A stretch of 64,000 bases of DNA from Haoranjiania flava (GCF_025631005.1 NZ_JAOTPL010000009.1:1-64000); one strand, 5' to 3'; shown: positions 33,345 through 42,382, counted from the stretch's first letter. Translations and numbers: made by a program. The notes: generated by a model from the letters alone, not told the origin.

Positions 33345-36026
33345 TTAATAAATAATTGTCACGCCTGCGCCGAAGCCCATATCGCTATCGTAATGCGTGG
33401 ATAGGGCGAGCCATTTGGTGGTTATGTACCGGAAGCCTACCATATATTCTTTGTCGGTATTTACCATCCAATTGAAGCGCAAGCGTGGTGTAACGGGAAT
33501 GTCTTCACGCATAAGCTGGAAGCGGATTTTTCCATACATATCTACCCTTGCATCGGCTACAACTAACCACGGTAATGTATATTGAAAACCTATGACGGGT
33601 GCCCAATAATTTGTGTGTATTGTTTCCTGACCGAACAGATTTTTTTCTACGCCGTGGCTTTTTGGTTTGTACCTGTATTGTGCGCCAATGTAGGGATATG
33701 CCCATTGCATTTTGCCCAAGTATCTGCCAAAAATCAGGCTGCCTTCCGCGCCGTGCTCTGGTTTCAATCCAATATGCCAATCGCCGCTGAGTGCATACCT
33801 GTGGCTCATCCACATAAACTCTCCATCACTTCCGTTGCTTTCAAGACCTACCTGTGCTTTAAATGCTGTCATTCTATTATCTTTTTTGAACAAGCGCCAC
33901 GCTTCGGCTTTATTGGGTAATTGTGGGTTTGGTTCTGAATTTTGATAGCTGAAAATCCTGCCCATACCTGCCATCATATGATACAATATGTGGCAATGGA
34001 AAAACCAATCTCCATCCTGATTTGCTGCAAATTCTATGGTGTCGGTTTCCATCGGCAATATGTCAATTACATTTTTTAGAGGTGAATATTCGCCATTTGA
34101 ATTGAGTACACGGAAATCGTGACCGTGCAGGTGCATTGGGTGGCGCATCATTGAATTATTGGTTAATACCAACCGTAAGATTTCGCCTTTTTTAATCATT
34201 ATTTTATCGGTTTCTAAAACGGTTTTATTATCCAATGTCCATAGGTAGCGGTTCATATTTCCTTCTAATGTGAAATGAATTTTATGAACAGGTGCATCGG
34301 GCGGAAAGGCTGTTTTTTCGGTTGATTTTAGTAAGTCGTAATTTAAAGTGCGAATACCATTTACAGTGGACATATCCATTTTTTCGTGAGCCTCACCCCC
34401 CGCCCTCTCCGAAGGAGAGGAGGCTTTTGGTACTAAAGCCATTCCACATTTAGGGCATTTACCGGGTTTATCGGAAATAACTTCGGGGTGCATTGGGCAA
34501 GTGTATTGTTGCATTTGGTGCATTGAATGGCCTTGGATTTTAGCGGTATCTGTTGAAGCCATATTATGCATTGAATGGTCTTGAGGTGTTGCAGATTGTT
34601 TCATACTTCCCATATCGTGGTTCATTGGCTGGCTGCCCTGCAATTCGGGATACATTACCTGGTTCATATCCATCGTTTGCAGGCTCATTTTCATTCCCAT
34701 ATCTTTCATGTCGCCGTTCATCTTCATCATATTGTTCATCATCTTCATGCCTTCAAAATATTTCAGGCGGGGCAAATCGGGCGCCGGCATCTTGTGGCCG
34801 CTGCCTAACCAGAGCGAGGCGTGTTTGGTACGGTCTTCGAGAGTAGCCCTCAACTCGTAACGCATATTTTCGGGAATGTTTACTTCAATATCATAAGTTT
34901 CCGCAGTACCGATTATTAATCTGTCTACTTCCACCGGCTCAACATCATTTCCATCATTGGCAACCACTGTGATTTTGCCGCCGCCGTAATTCAACCAAAA
35001 ATAACTGGATGCGCCGGCATTCACAACCCTCAATCTTATTTTATCGCCGGCCTTGAGCCTCACCGTTTCAATGGTTTGTTCGGGTTTGCCATTAATGAGG
35101 AACCTGTCGTAGTACACATCGCTCACATCCATCGCTTTCATACGCAGCCATTCATTTTTAAGTTTTGTGCCGAATGCTTTGTGTTGAATGGCTTCGGCGT
35201 AGCTTTGCACACTTCCTTTTTTAATGGCGTACCAATCGTTGGCTGTATGTAATCTTCGCATTACTTCATTGGGTTTTTCGTCTGTCCACTCGCTAAGCAC
35301 AACAGGTATAATGGACTTGTACCGGCTTTCCATTAACCTATTATCTCTTTTTTTAAAAACCAAAGCGCCATACATGCCTGCCTGCTCTTGCAAACCGCTG
35401 TGGGAATGATACCAGTAAGTGCCATTCTGTACAACTTTAAATTTGTACAAGTGGGTTTCGCCCGGGCCGATTCTTTTTGTGGTAAGATAAGGCACGCCAT
35501 CCTGCGGGTTAGGCAGAATTACGCCATGCCAATGCAGCGAAGTTTCTTCTTTTTTTAGATTGTTGTGCAAATAAATTTCTGCCGTGTCGCCTTCGGTGAA
35601 ATACAAAGTTGGCGCAGGGATTTGTCCATTGATGGCATAAGCATGTCGTCTTTTTCCTGTAAAGTTTACGATTGTATCGGTTACATACAAATCATAGCGT
35701 ACGGTTTTGCCGGCAAAGGAAATAGCCTCACCCCCAACGCCCTCTCCTTTTGGAGAGGGGGCTATATCATCACTTTCCACTTGTAACGAAGCCCGCCCGG
35801 ATGGATCGGCCGGCGGGGAAGCGGGAACCTTTTTTGGCACTAAGTTCATTCCACATTTCGGACATTTGTCCGGCGATTTCTTCTGCACTTCGGGGTGCAT
35901 AGGGCAAGTGTAGATGACTTTATTCTCCGTCCTCTCCACATCCCGAACCTTCGGGAGAGAGGGAGCTTGCGCCTGTGCATTGAATACAAAAGCAAGCGCA
36001 AGAAGTATTGTTAGAAAATAATTCAT
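33345..36026 (-). CDS. multicopper oxidase fused to a CopB-like barrel, with two metal-binding modules
   Basis: Probable periplasmic Cu(I)/silver-resistance oxidase, 893 residues. After a signal peptide (~1-20) come: a heavy-metal-binding module (YTCPMHPEV...CPKCGMNL, ~40-66), a repeat-derived linker (~68-104), cupredoxin domains with LHWHGV (~165) and HSHSGLQEQAG (~209), a Met/His-rich insert (~425-505), a second YTCPMHPEV...CPKCGM module (~508-535), and the C-terminal copper sites HPMHLHGHDF (~632) and HCHILYHMMAGM (~679). Residues from about 720 resemble CopB (HIGLKPEHGAEGSLIF onwards), ending in VTIIY as an outer-membrane barrel would. In proteobacteria, CopA and CopB are usually separate proteins. 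Confidence 0.88.
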   Translation of the reverse strand: MNYFLTILLALAFVFNAQAQAPSLPKVRDVERTENKVIYTCPMHPEVQKKSPDKCPKCGMNLVPKKVPASPPADPSGRASLQVESDDIAPSPKGEGVGGEAISFAGKTVRYDLYVTDTIVNFTGKRRHAYAINGQIPAPTLYFTEGDTAEIYLHNNLKKEETSLHWHGVILPNPQDGVPYLTTKRIGPGETHLYKFKVVQNGTYWYHSHSGLQEQAGMYGALVFKKRDNRLMESRYKSIIPVVLSEWTDEKPNEVMRRLHTANDWYAIKKGSVQSYAEAIQHKAFGTKLKNEWLRMKAMDVSDVYYDRFLINGKPEQTIETVRLKAGDKIRLRVVNAGASSYFWLNYGGGKITVVANDGNDVEPVEVDRLIIGTAETYDIEVNIPENMRYELRATLEDRTKHASLWLGSGHKMPAPDLPRLKYFEGMKMMNNMMKMNGDMKDMGMKMSLQTMDMNQVMYPELQGSQPMNHDMGSMKQSATPQDHSMHNMASTDTAKIQGHSMHQMQQYTCPMHPEVISDKPGKCPKCGMALVPKASSPSERAGGEAHEKMDMSTVNGIRTLNYDLLKSTEKTAFPPDAPVHKIHFTLEGNMNRYLWTLDNKTVLETDKIMIKKGEILRLVLTNNSMMRHPMHLHGHDFRVLNSNGEYSPLKNVIDILPMETDTIEFAANQDGDWFFHCHILYHMMAGMGRIFSYQNSEPNPQLPNKAEAWRLFKKDNRMTAFKAQVGLESNGSDGEFMWMSHRYALSGDWHIGLKPEHGAEGSLIFGRYLGKMQWAYPYIGAQYRYKPKSHGVEKNLFGQETIHTNYWAPVIGFQYTLPWLVVADARVDMYGKIRFQLMREDIPVTPRLRFNWMVNTDKEYMVGFRYITTKWLALSTHYDSDMGFGAGVTIIY
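34386..34422. repeat. CTCTCC-type palindromic repeat inside the multicopper oxidase gene
   Basis: GCCTCACCCCCCGCCCTCTC followed by CGAAGGAGAGGAGG contains the palindrome CCTCTCC-GAA-GGAGAGG. It is read in frame as SSPSERAGGEA, just after the second metal-binding module. It is related to the copy at 35728-35763 and resembles small dispersed repeats of this phylum. Confidence 0.65.
35728..35763. repeat. CTCTCC-type palindromic repeat inside the multicopper oxidase gene
   Basis: CCTCACCCCCAACGCCCTCT then CCTTTTGGAGAGGGGG contains CCCTCTCC-TTTT-GGAGAGGG. It is translated in frame as APSPKGEGVGGEA in the linker after the first metal-binding module. A neighbouring GC-rich palindromic stretch (35790-35825) encodes PASPPADPSGRAS, and a third related stretch (35926-35965) encodes SLPKVRDVERTE. 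The linker therefore seems built from inserted repeats. Confidence 0.7.
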
Positions 36027-36029
36027 CGG

Positions 36030-38168
36030 TTATTTTTTATTCAGTTTTAAAAGACTTGCATTAATTGCGACAACGATGGTGCTTACGCTCATCAGCACAG
36101 CGCCCATTGCCGGGCTAAGAACAAATTTTGGATACAAAATTCCTGCGGCTAAAGGAATTGCCACCACGTTGTAACCCACTGCCCAGATTAGGTTTTGAAC
36201 CATTTTGTTATACGTGCGTTTGCCAAAATCAATCATTTTTACCACATCGCGCGGGTCGCTGTTCACTAAAACAATATCGGCTGTTTCGGCTGCAACATCC
36301 GTTCCCGAACCAACGGCAATACCCACATCTGCCTGTGCCAGTGCAGGCGCATCGTTTACGCCATCGCCCGTCATTGCCACTATTTCGCCTTTTGCCTGAA
36401 ACTCTTTTACTTTTTCCTGTTTGTTATGCGGCAATACATTTGCTAAAAAACCGTCCATACCTAATTGATTACTAACGGTCGCAGCAATTTTTTCATTATC
36501 GCCGGTAAGCAAAAATGATTTTATGCCCATTTCTTTTAACTGATTGATTGCTTCCTGAGATCCGTTGCGAACAGTATCGGCTAATGTGATTATACCTGCA
36601 AGCTGGCTATCAATCAACACGAAGTTTACCGTTTGTGCATCCTGGTTAATTTCTTTTGGAATTTCAGGAAGCGGCTGATTGTTTTGGGTGAAATAATTGG
36701 GGCCCGCAGCAATGATGTTTTTGCCATTTACGGTACCTGCAACGCCAACGCCCTGCATATATGTAAAGTTTTCTGACTTCCAGAGCGGCAGGTTTTTTTC
36801 TTTGAGTGTTTTTAAAACTCCTTTTGCAATATGGTGTTCAGAGTTTTGCTGCAACGCAGCGGCATACTGCAATATTTCGTCTGCGGAATAATTTTTCACA
36901 GGAATAATTTTCTCTACTGCGTGCGAACCTTCGGTAAGTGTGCCGGTTTTGTCAAAAATAATGGTAGATAATCTTCTGGTGGTTTCAAATGCGGTGCGGT
37001 TGCGGATGAGCAAACCATTCGTTGCTGAAAGCGTGGTGGAAATTGCCACTACCAAAGGAATTGCAACGCCCAATGCGTGCGGGCAGGCCGTAACCATAAC
37101 CGTAACCATTCTTTCCAACGCAAAAGATAAATCACCGCCCGGAAAATACCAATAAACGAAAGTGCCTAAGCCAACTGCAATGGCAGTATAAGTTAGCCAC
37201 TTGGCTACTTTATCCGCAAGGTTTTGCGTATTGGATTTGGCTGCCTGCGCGTCTGCTACCAAGTTGATTACCTTATTGAGGTAACTGTCTTTTCCCACGC
37301 CTGTTGCCTTTACCCTCAACGCGCCATCGCCATTGATAGCGCCTGCAATTACTTTAGCGTTCACTTCTTTTTTTACGGGCACGCTTTCGCCGGTAAGCAT
37401 ACTTTCGTTTACGGAAGAAGTGCCTTCAATCACCAATCCATCGGCAGGAATTTTTTCTCCCGGTTTAATGATCACCACATCTTCATTTTTCAAATCGTCT
37501 AAGCCGATTTTTGTTATTTCGCCGTTGCGTTCCACATTTACTTCATTAGGCAGTAATTCTATTAATGATTGCAAGGCTCTGGAGGCTGCCATTTGCGAGC
37601 GCATTTCCAACCAGTGACCCAGCAGCATAATGACGATCAGGGTTGCCAGTTCCCAAAAAAAATCCATGCCCGGCAGCCCGAAAACAACTGCTGCACTGTA
37701 CACATAGGCAACGGTGATTGCTAAGGCAACGAGCGTCATCATTCCTATGGCATTGGCTTTTATTTCTCCAATCATTCCTTTCAGGAAAGGCATGCCGCCA
37801 TAGATATAAATGAATGTGCCTAAAGCCAGCAACACATATTTGTCGCCCCGAAAGGTGAAGCTAAAGCCAAGCCACCGTTGCACCATGTGCGACAATGCCA
37901 GTATGGGCACGGTAACGATGAGGCTTATCCAAAACCTTTTCAGGAAGTCGTGGGTGTGGTGGCCTTCGTGCTTGTTGTAGCCTGCATCGCCGTGGGCAGC
38001 ATGTTCTGCGGCTTGCCCTTTGTGTGCTTCGTTGTGGCGATTGTGACGGTTGTGGGCGGCGGCATGTTTCGCGCCGCCTATTGATACTAAATCCATTCCG
38101 CAAAGCGGGCATTTGCCGGGTTCGTCTTTGAGCACCTGCGAGTGCATGGGGCAAGTATATTTTTGCAT
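36030..38168 (-). CDS. copper-translocating P1B-type ATPase, CPH (CopB) class
   Basis: Inner-membrane ATPase that exports copper or silver, 712 residues. The N terminus has a heavy-metal-binding module (YTCPMHSQV...CPLCGMDL) and a long His-rich stretch (~35-78). The membrane core holds the actuator LTGESVPV (near 245), the transport motif TACPHALG (near 360, CPH rather than CPC), the phosphorylation site DKTGTLTEG (D near 404), and GDGVNDAPALA (near 615). The nucleotide-binding HP motif reads NSEHHIAKG, with His for Pro near 445. The start is ATG 38168; an upstream TTG adds only two codons. The multicopper oxidase gene follows after 3 bases. Confidence 0.94.
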   Translation of the reverse strand: MQKYTCPMHSQVLKDEPGKCPLCGMDLVSIGGAKHAAAHNRHNRHNEAHKGQAAEHAAHGDAGYNKHEGHHTHDFLKRFWISLIVTVPILALSHMVQRWLGFSFTFRGDKYVLLALGTFIYIYGGMPFLKGMIGEIKANAIGMMTLVALAITVAYVYSAAVVFGLPGMDFFWELATLIVIMLLGHWLEMRSQMAASRALQSLIELLPNEVNVERNGEITKIGLDDLKNEDVVIIKPGEKIPADGLVIEGTSSVNESMLTGESVPVKKEVNAKVIAGAINGDGALRVKATGVGKDSYLNKVINLVADAQAAKSNTQNLADKVAKWLTYTAIAVGLGTFVYWYFPGGDLSFALERMVTVMVTACPHALGVAIPLVVAISTTLSATNGLLIRNRTAFETTRRLSTIIFDKTGTLTEGSHAVEKIIPVKNYSADEILQYAAALQQNSEHHIAKGVLKTLKEKNLPLWKSENFTYMQGVGVAGTVNGKNIIAAGPNYFTQNNQPLPEIPKEINQDAQTVNFVLIDSQLAGIITLADTVRNGSQEAINQLKEMGIKSFLLTGDNEKIAATVSNQLGMDGFLANVLPHNKQEKVKEFQAKGEIVAMTGDGVNDAPALAQADVGIAVGSGTDVAAETADIVLVNSDPRDVVKMIDFGKRTYNKMVQNLIWAVGYNVVAIPLAAGILYPKFVLSPAMGAVLMSVSTIVVAINASLLKLNKK

Positions 38169-38180
38169 AATCAATTGTTT

Positions 38181-38390
38181 TTAATTGCAACAGGAATTGC
38201 CGGATTGCATGGGCGGGCATTTGACCGTGCCATAACTGCAAAATACACAACAATCGCCTTGTTTGGGTTTTAATATTGCTTTACAATTTTCACATTCATA
38301 AAAATATTTACAGGCATCTGCCGGCGTGGTTTCCTGCCTGGAAAAACCGCAATGCGGACAGGTTATTTTTGATACTGTTATTATTTCCAT
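38181..38390 (-). CDS. GDCCVxC-domain small metal-binding protein
   Basis: A 69-residue cysteine-rich protein. A zinc-ribbon-like pair (TCPHCGFSRQET and YECENCKAIL) is followed by the signature GDCCVFCSYGTVKCPPMQ and a C-terminal SCCN. The family is named for the GDCCVxC motif, and some members carry selenocysteine in it; here the codons are ordinary cysteine. The ATG at 38390 opens the conserved segment; an in-frame ATG 14 codons upstream (38432) is possible. Location between a copper ATPase and other resistance genes suggests copper or mercury binding, but no activity is established. Confidence 0.8.
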   Translation of the reverse strand: MEIITVSKITCPHCGFSRQETTPADACKYFYECENCKAILKPKQGDCCVFCSYGTVKCPPMQSGNSCCN

Positions 38391-38460
38391 TTGCAAATTG
38401 TTTACAGCAACTTTTTCGGTGAATAAAAACATTTCAGAAAATTAAAAATTCGTTTCTACA

Positions 38461-39000
38461 TTATTTATTTTCTAATTCATTGATCTTTGCTTTCATAAAC
38501 TCAATCTCTTTGTTCTGTGCATCAATAATGTCCTCTGCTAATTTTTGCACTTCAGGGTCTTTTAGTTCGCTTTTTTCTACCATTAATATAGCTCCTGCGT
38601 GGTGCGGTATCATTGATTTAAGGAATTGTTTATCTCCAATGGCAGCCTGATTTCTTATCAACAAAAAAAATGTGAGTAGCAAAGCCGCTCCTAAACCAAT
38701 AAGAATGGTGTTCATCTTTTTGTTAGGATACATTTTGCCCATCAATAACAATTCAATGATCAGCATTGGCGCACTCATCAAACCTGCCATATAGAATTGA
38801 TTAAAGTTGGGAATTACATTGACGAACCTGTCAACCATTGCATACATTAAAATGTACATTGCAATGAAAGAGGCAATCATCATCCAAAGCAATTTTTTGT
38901 AGTGGTTTTTATGGTCCATAGACATATCGTGAGATTTTATCCGAGACTGCGTATTGTGCCCTGAGGGGGCATTGTGGCTTTTATGCGTTGAATGTTCCAT
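38461..39000 (-). CDS. DUF305 membrane protein
   Basis: A 179-residue protein with a His/Met-rich cytoplasmic or periplasmic start (to ~35), three TM helices (about 35-55, 65-85, 95-112), and a DUF305-type ferritin-like segment from ~120 (SMIPHHAGAILMVEKSELKD, with the paired HH typical of the family). It ends in a charged helix. DUF305 proteins recur in copper-resistance operons and may bind metal through the HH and Met residues. Ten bases separate it from the upstream cytochrome-like gene. Confidence 0.82.
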   Translation of the reverse strand: MEHSTHKSHNAPSGHNTQSRIKSHDMSMDHKNHYKKLLWMMIASFIAMYILMYAMVDRFVNVIPNFNQFYMAGLMSAPMLIIELLLMGKMYPNKKMNTILIGLGAALLLTFFLLIRNQAAIGDKQFLKSMIPHHAGAILMVEKSELKDPEVQKLAEDIIDAQNKEIEFMKAKINELENK

Positions 39001-39010
39001 TTTTATTTAT

Positions 39011-39454
39011 TTAGTTTTTATTTATTTTTGATTGAAAGAAACTGATTAAAGTGTTTTTATCTTCTTCACTAAGGCGGGCATCTTTATGCAAAATAAGATA
39101 AGATTTCAAAGGCATTTCATCCTTTTCTATTTGTTCTGTTATGCTTCTGAATTTTGAATTGCGTCTTCTTGGACTTAAAGCCGCTAATTCATCAAAATTC
39201 AATTCCGCTTTTCCGTCTCTGATGTGTTTTGCCATCAGCCAGCCAACAGGCTGGATATTGGTGTACCACGGATAACGCGTATGATTGCTGTGGCAATCAA
39301 AACAGGAAGTAACCAACAGCTTTTTTACATTTTCGTTTACCTGAAAAGTATCCATAAATGCCTGTGGAACAGCCTGCACGCTCGTGTTTCGTGCAGGCCG
39401 GATAAACTGAATGGCGGCTAGTAAAATAATCAACAGGATTATTAATTTGTTCAT
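39011..39454 (-). CDS. haem-binding-domain protein (copy 1)
   Basis: A 147-residue exported protein with an N-terminal signal anchor (~1-20) and one c-type haem site, CFDCHSNHTRYPWY (near 52-65). PVGWLMAKHIRDGKAELNFD (near 69-88) follows and a conserved MPLKSYL near 113. This fits the Haem_bd domain: covalent haem, periplasmic, probably electron transfer. A close paralogue lies at 40706-41152, on the other side of the aldolase gene. Confidence 0.85.
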   Translation of the reverse strand: MNKLIILLIILLAAIQFIRPARNTSVQAVPQAFMDTFQVNENVKKLLVTSCFDCHSNHTRYPWYTNIQPVGWLMAKHIRDGKAELNFDELAALSPRRRNSKFRSITEQIEKDEMPLKSYLILHKDARLSEEDKNTLISFFQSKINKN

Positions 39455-39508
39455 GCTTCAATACAGTTTTTGTACGGCGGGCGGCCTAATAAGATTTTTT
39501 TGATCTGA

Positions 39509-40567
39509 TTATGCAATTGTTATTTCATTATCCAGATACACATTTTGAATGGATTGCAGCATTTCCACGCCTTGCTGGAAAGGGCGCTGAAAAGCCTTTC
39601 TGCCAAGAATAAGACCCATGCCGCCCGCGCGCTTGTTTACTACTGCGGTGATAACGGCTTCCTGCAGGTCGCTGTCGCCGAGGCTTTCACCGCCGCTGTT
39701 GATCAAGCCGATTCTTCCACTGTAACAGTTCAGCACCTGGTAGCGCGTGAGATCAATGGGATGATGGGTGGTAAGTTTTTCATACACCAGCTTGCTCGTT
39801 TTTCCGTGTTTGGTAGCCAGGTAGCCGCCGTTGTTGGTTGGCAATTTCTGTTTAATAATATCCGCCTGAATGGTTACCCCTAAATGATTTGCCTGCCCGG
39901 TAAAGTCGGCAGAAGTGTGATAATCTATACTATTTACTTTAAAATTATTATTCCGTGTGTAGCACCACAAAATGGTAACCATACCCAGTTCATGCGCCAG
40001 CTCAAAAGCTTCCGCTATTTCTTTCAATTGCCTGCGGCTTTCCTCGCTTCCCCAGTAAATGGTGGCGCCGACAGCCACAGCGCCCATGTTCCACGCATTT
40101 TTAATGGTTCCGAAAAGCGTTTGGTCGTAAGTGTTTGGATAGCTTAAAAATTCGTTGTGATTAATTTTTACGATGAAAGGAATTTTATGTGCATACTTGC
40201 GGCTCATGATGCCAAGGACGCCAAACGTAGAAGCCACGCCATTGCAGCCGCCTTCTATTGCCAGCCGGATGATGTTTTCCGGGTCGAAATAAATGGGATT
40301 AGGCGCAAAGGCAGACCCGGCGCTATGCTCAATGCCCTGATCTACGGGAAAAATGCTGCAATAACCTGTGCCGCCTAAACGTCCGTGATTTAATAATGCC
40401 TGGAAGTTGCGCAAAACCTGATTATTGCGGTTGCTGTTTATCCAGATGTCTTCAATAATATGCGGAGAAGGCAGATGAATATCTTTTTTATCAATGGCAG
40501 TCCAGGTATGCTCTAAAAGATAAGCAGCCTTATCGCCCAAAATATCTTTTGTGTTTTTATTTTCCAT
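39509..40567 (-). CDS. fbaB: class I fructose-bisphosphate aldolase
   Basis: A 352-residue cytoplasmic aldolase of the DhnA/FbaB type, cleaving fructose 1,6-bisphosphate by a lysine Schiff base, so no metal ion is needed. Recognisable segments: IFPVDQGIEHSAG (near 92), PFIVKINHNEFL (near 150), AWNMGAVAVGATIYWGSEES (near 179-198), and LINSGGESLGDSDLQEAV (near 287). The placement inside a copper island, between two haem-protein paralogues, is unusual for a glycolytic gene. Class II aldolases carry Zn and could be poisoned by excess copper, so a metal-free copy may be a backup. That link is inference. A 138-base gap upstream may hold its own promoter. Confidence 0.9.
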   Translation of the reverse strand: MENKNTKDILGDKAAYLLEHTWTAIDKKDIHLPSPHIIEDIWINSNRNNQVLRNFQALLNHGRLGGTGYCSIFPVDQGIEHSAGSAFAPNPIYFDPENIIRLAIEGGCNGVASTFGVLGIMSRKYAHKIPFIVKINHNEFLSYPNTYDQTLFGTIKNAWNMGAVAVGATIYWGSEESRRQLKEIAEAFELAHELGMVTILWCYTRNNNFKVNSIDYHTSADFTGQANHLGVTIQADIIKQKLPTNNGGYLATKHGKTSKLVYEKLTTHHPIDLTRYQVLNCYSGRIGLINSGGESLGDSDLQEAVITAVVNKRAGGMGLILGRKAFQRPFQQGVEMLQSIQNVYLDNEITIA

Positions 40568-40705
40568 AGTAAAATGTGTTGATTTTTGATAAATTTTTTA
40601 ATCAAAAAGTAGCGAAAGATGAAATCTGCTGTTCATAGTAATCTTGCACAAATACCATGCGGCGGTGCAGTTTAAAAAGATTTTTATCATATTGCTTATA
40701 TTTCT

Positions 40706-41152
40706 TTACTCTTTCATTTTAGATTGGAAGAAATGAATCAGAATATTTTTATCCCGCTCGCTGAGTTTTACATCTTTATGCATTTGGAGGTAAGATTTCA
40801 GCGGCATTTCGCCGTTTTCTATTTGCTCTGTGATGCTTTTGAATTTCGAGTTGCGCCTGCGTGGGCTAAGCGAAGCCACTTCATTAAAATTGAGCTTCTC
40901 CTTTCCTTCCCGGATGTGGCTGGCTAAAATCCAGCCTACAGGCTGGATGTGGGTGTACCACGGATACCGGGTATTGTTGCTGTGGCAATCAAAGCAGGAG
41001 GTGGTTAATAAAGTTTTCACCTTATCCGTTACCTGGAACGTATCAATAAAAGATTGCGGCAGCGGCTGTACACTGGTATTTTGTTCTGGCCGGATAAACT
41101 GAATGGCAGCCAGTAGAATTATCAGTATCCATATCAGCTTCTTCTTCTTCAT
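40706..41152 (-). CDS. haem-binding-domain protein (copy 2)
   Basis: A 148-residue paralogue of the protein at 39011-39454, sharing CFDCHSN (near 55), TRYPWYTHIQPVGWILASHI, and SPRRRNSKFKSITEQIE. It has an N-terminal signal anchor and one CxxCH haem site. The DNA over the CxxCH region is also visibly similar, so the pair probably arose by a local duplication with the aldolase gene between the copies. It lies 3 bases after the CusB-like adaptor gene and so belongs to the efflux operon. Confidence 0.85.
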   Translation of the reverse strand: MKKKKLIWILIILLAAIQFIRPEQNTSVQPLPQSFIDTFQVTDKVKTLLTTSCFDCHSNNTRYPWYTHIQPVGWILASHIREGKEKLNFNEVASLSPRRRNSKFKSITEQIENGEMPLKSYLQMHKDVKLSERDKNILIHFFQSKMKE

Positions 41153-41155
41153 TCA

Positions 41156-42376
41156 TCACATATTGCTCATGTCGTGCCCGGCCATGGGGTCGGCGCCGGT
41201 TTTGAAAATAAATTCGCTGTTTAATAAATAAGCGCCATTCACTACCACAATATCGCCTTCATTCAATCCTGAAAGAATTTCAATCCTGTCCCCGCTTTCC
41301 ACTCCGGTTTTTACCATGCGGCTTTTGTAGGTTTTGTCGCCGGCCTGAACCCAAACGGTAGCGTTTGCACCGTCGCGAATCACAGCGTCTATTGGTAAAG
41401 ACAGGGCATTGGTTTGTGTATTTTCCAGAAAAACATACACCGGCATGCCAGGTTTTAAAGCGTTGCCGGGATTAGGAATAGACACACGCAAAAGATTTAT
41501 TCTTGTATCGGCGCTAATTTCAGGGTTTACAAAGGCGATATTTCCTTTTATAATTTTGCCGCCTAAATCAGGAATTTGCACGCTGGCTACTGTGCCGGCG
41601 CTGACATCCGGCATTCGCGCGCTGTAGGCCTGTGCCTCCGCCCAAAGTGTGGAAAGATTTGCAAGATTTACCACGGCGCCGCCTTCCATCACATAATCTC
41701 CTTCGCGAATATTAAGTGTAGTAATGTAGCCCGATGCAGGGCTGTAAAAAGTGGTGAGTGGCGATGCCTTGCGATTTTTAATCATTGTCTCTATCTGGGC
41801 TTCCGTCATTCCCCACAGCAACAATTTGTTTTTCGCGCTTTCCAGCAGTTGGTCAAAATCAATGACGGTTTCCCCGATAAAAGTATTTTTCCTGTCGAGC
41901 GCCAGCAGATATTCCTGCTTGGCATTGTTCAGCTCTTCACTGTAAATTTCAAACAGCGGCGCGCCTTTACTTACAAAATCGCCTGTGTTTTTGTAATAAA
42001 GTTTTTCTATTCTGCCGGCCACCCTTGAGCTTACGGTTTCGAGTTTTGTCTGATCAAAATTTAAAATTCCCGTCAACACAATCCTGTTGCCAATGCTGCC
42101 GTTGCGGATGGTGTCGGTTTGAATATTTGCAAGTTGTATCTGCTGTTCGTTGAGCTGCAAAGCGTTTGGATCGGCATTTTTCTTTTTTTCTGCCGGCACT
42201 AAATCCATGTGGCAGATTGGGCATTTTCCGGGCTTGTCTGCCACTACCTGCGGGTGCATGGAGCATGTGTAATAAATGTCGTGCGCGGCGTGTTCGTTTT
42301 CCTGTTCTGCATTTTTTGCATTCTTGCAGGAAAACAAAAAAAACAGCATGGCGGTGAAAAGAAGTATTTTTTGCAT
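41156..42376 (-). CDS. cusB: RND efflux periplasmic adaptor, CusB-like (1)
   Basis: Periplasmic membrane-fusion protein of 406 residues. Lipoprotein signal (LFFLFSC, Cys ~17); a heavy-metal-binding module YTCSMHPQV...CPICHMDL (near 35-63, with CHM instead of the usual CGM); a lipoyl/barrel-sandwich region with an alpha-hairpin (RVAGRIEKLYYKNTGDFVSKG, about 120-140); beta-barrel and membrane-proximal domains (GLNEGDIVVVNGAYLL near 370). It links CusA to CusC. A second adaptor lies directly upstream, a duplication seen in several Cu/Ag systems. Confidence 0.9.
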   Translation of the reverse strand: MQKILLFTAMLFFLFSCKNAKNAEQENEHAAHDIYYTCSMHPQVVADKPGKCPICHMDLVPAEKKKNADPNALQLNEQQIQLANIQTDTIRNGSIGNRIVLTGILNFDQTKLETVSSRVAGRIEKLYYKNTGDFVSKGAPLFEIYSEELNNAKQEYLLALDRKNTFIGETVIDFDQLLESAKNKLLLWGMTEAQIETMIKNRKASPLTTFYSPASGYITTLNIREGDYVMEGGAVVNLANLSTLWAEAQAYSARMPDVSAGTVASVQIPDLGGKIIKGNIAFVNPEISADTRINLLRVSIPNPGNALKPGMPVYVFLENTQTNALSLPIDAVIRDGANATVWVQAGDKTYKSRMVKTGVESGDRIEILSGLNEGDIVVVNGAYLLNSEFIFKTGADPMAGHDMSNM

Positions 42377-42382
42377 AATGAT

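Noticed and set aside
33221..33355. A 44-codon plus-strand ORF (MVKSSFTGITNLL start)
   Set aside because: It overlaps the 3' end of the multicopper oxidase gene, resembles nothing known, and lies in the debris next to the IS remnant.
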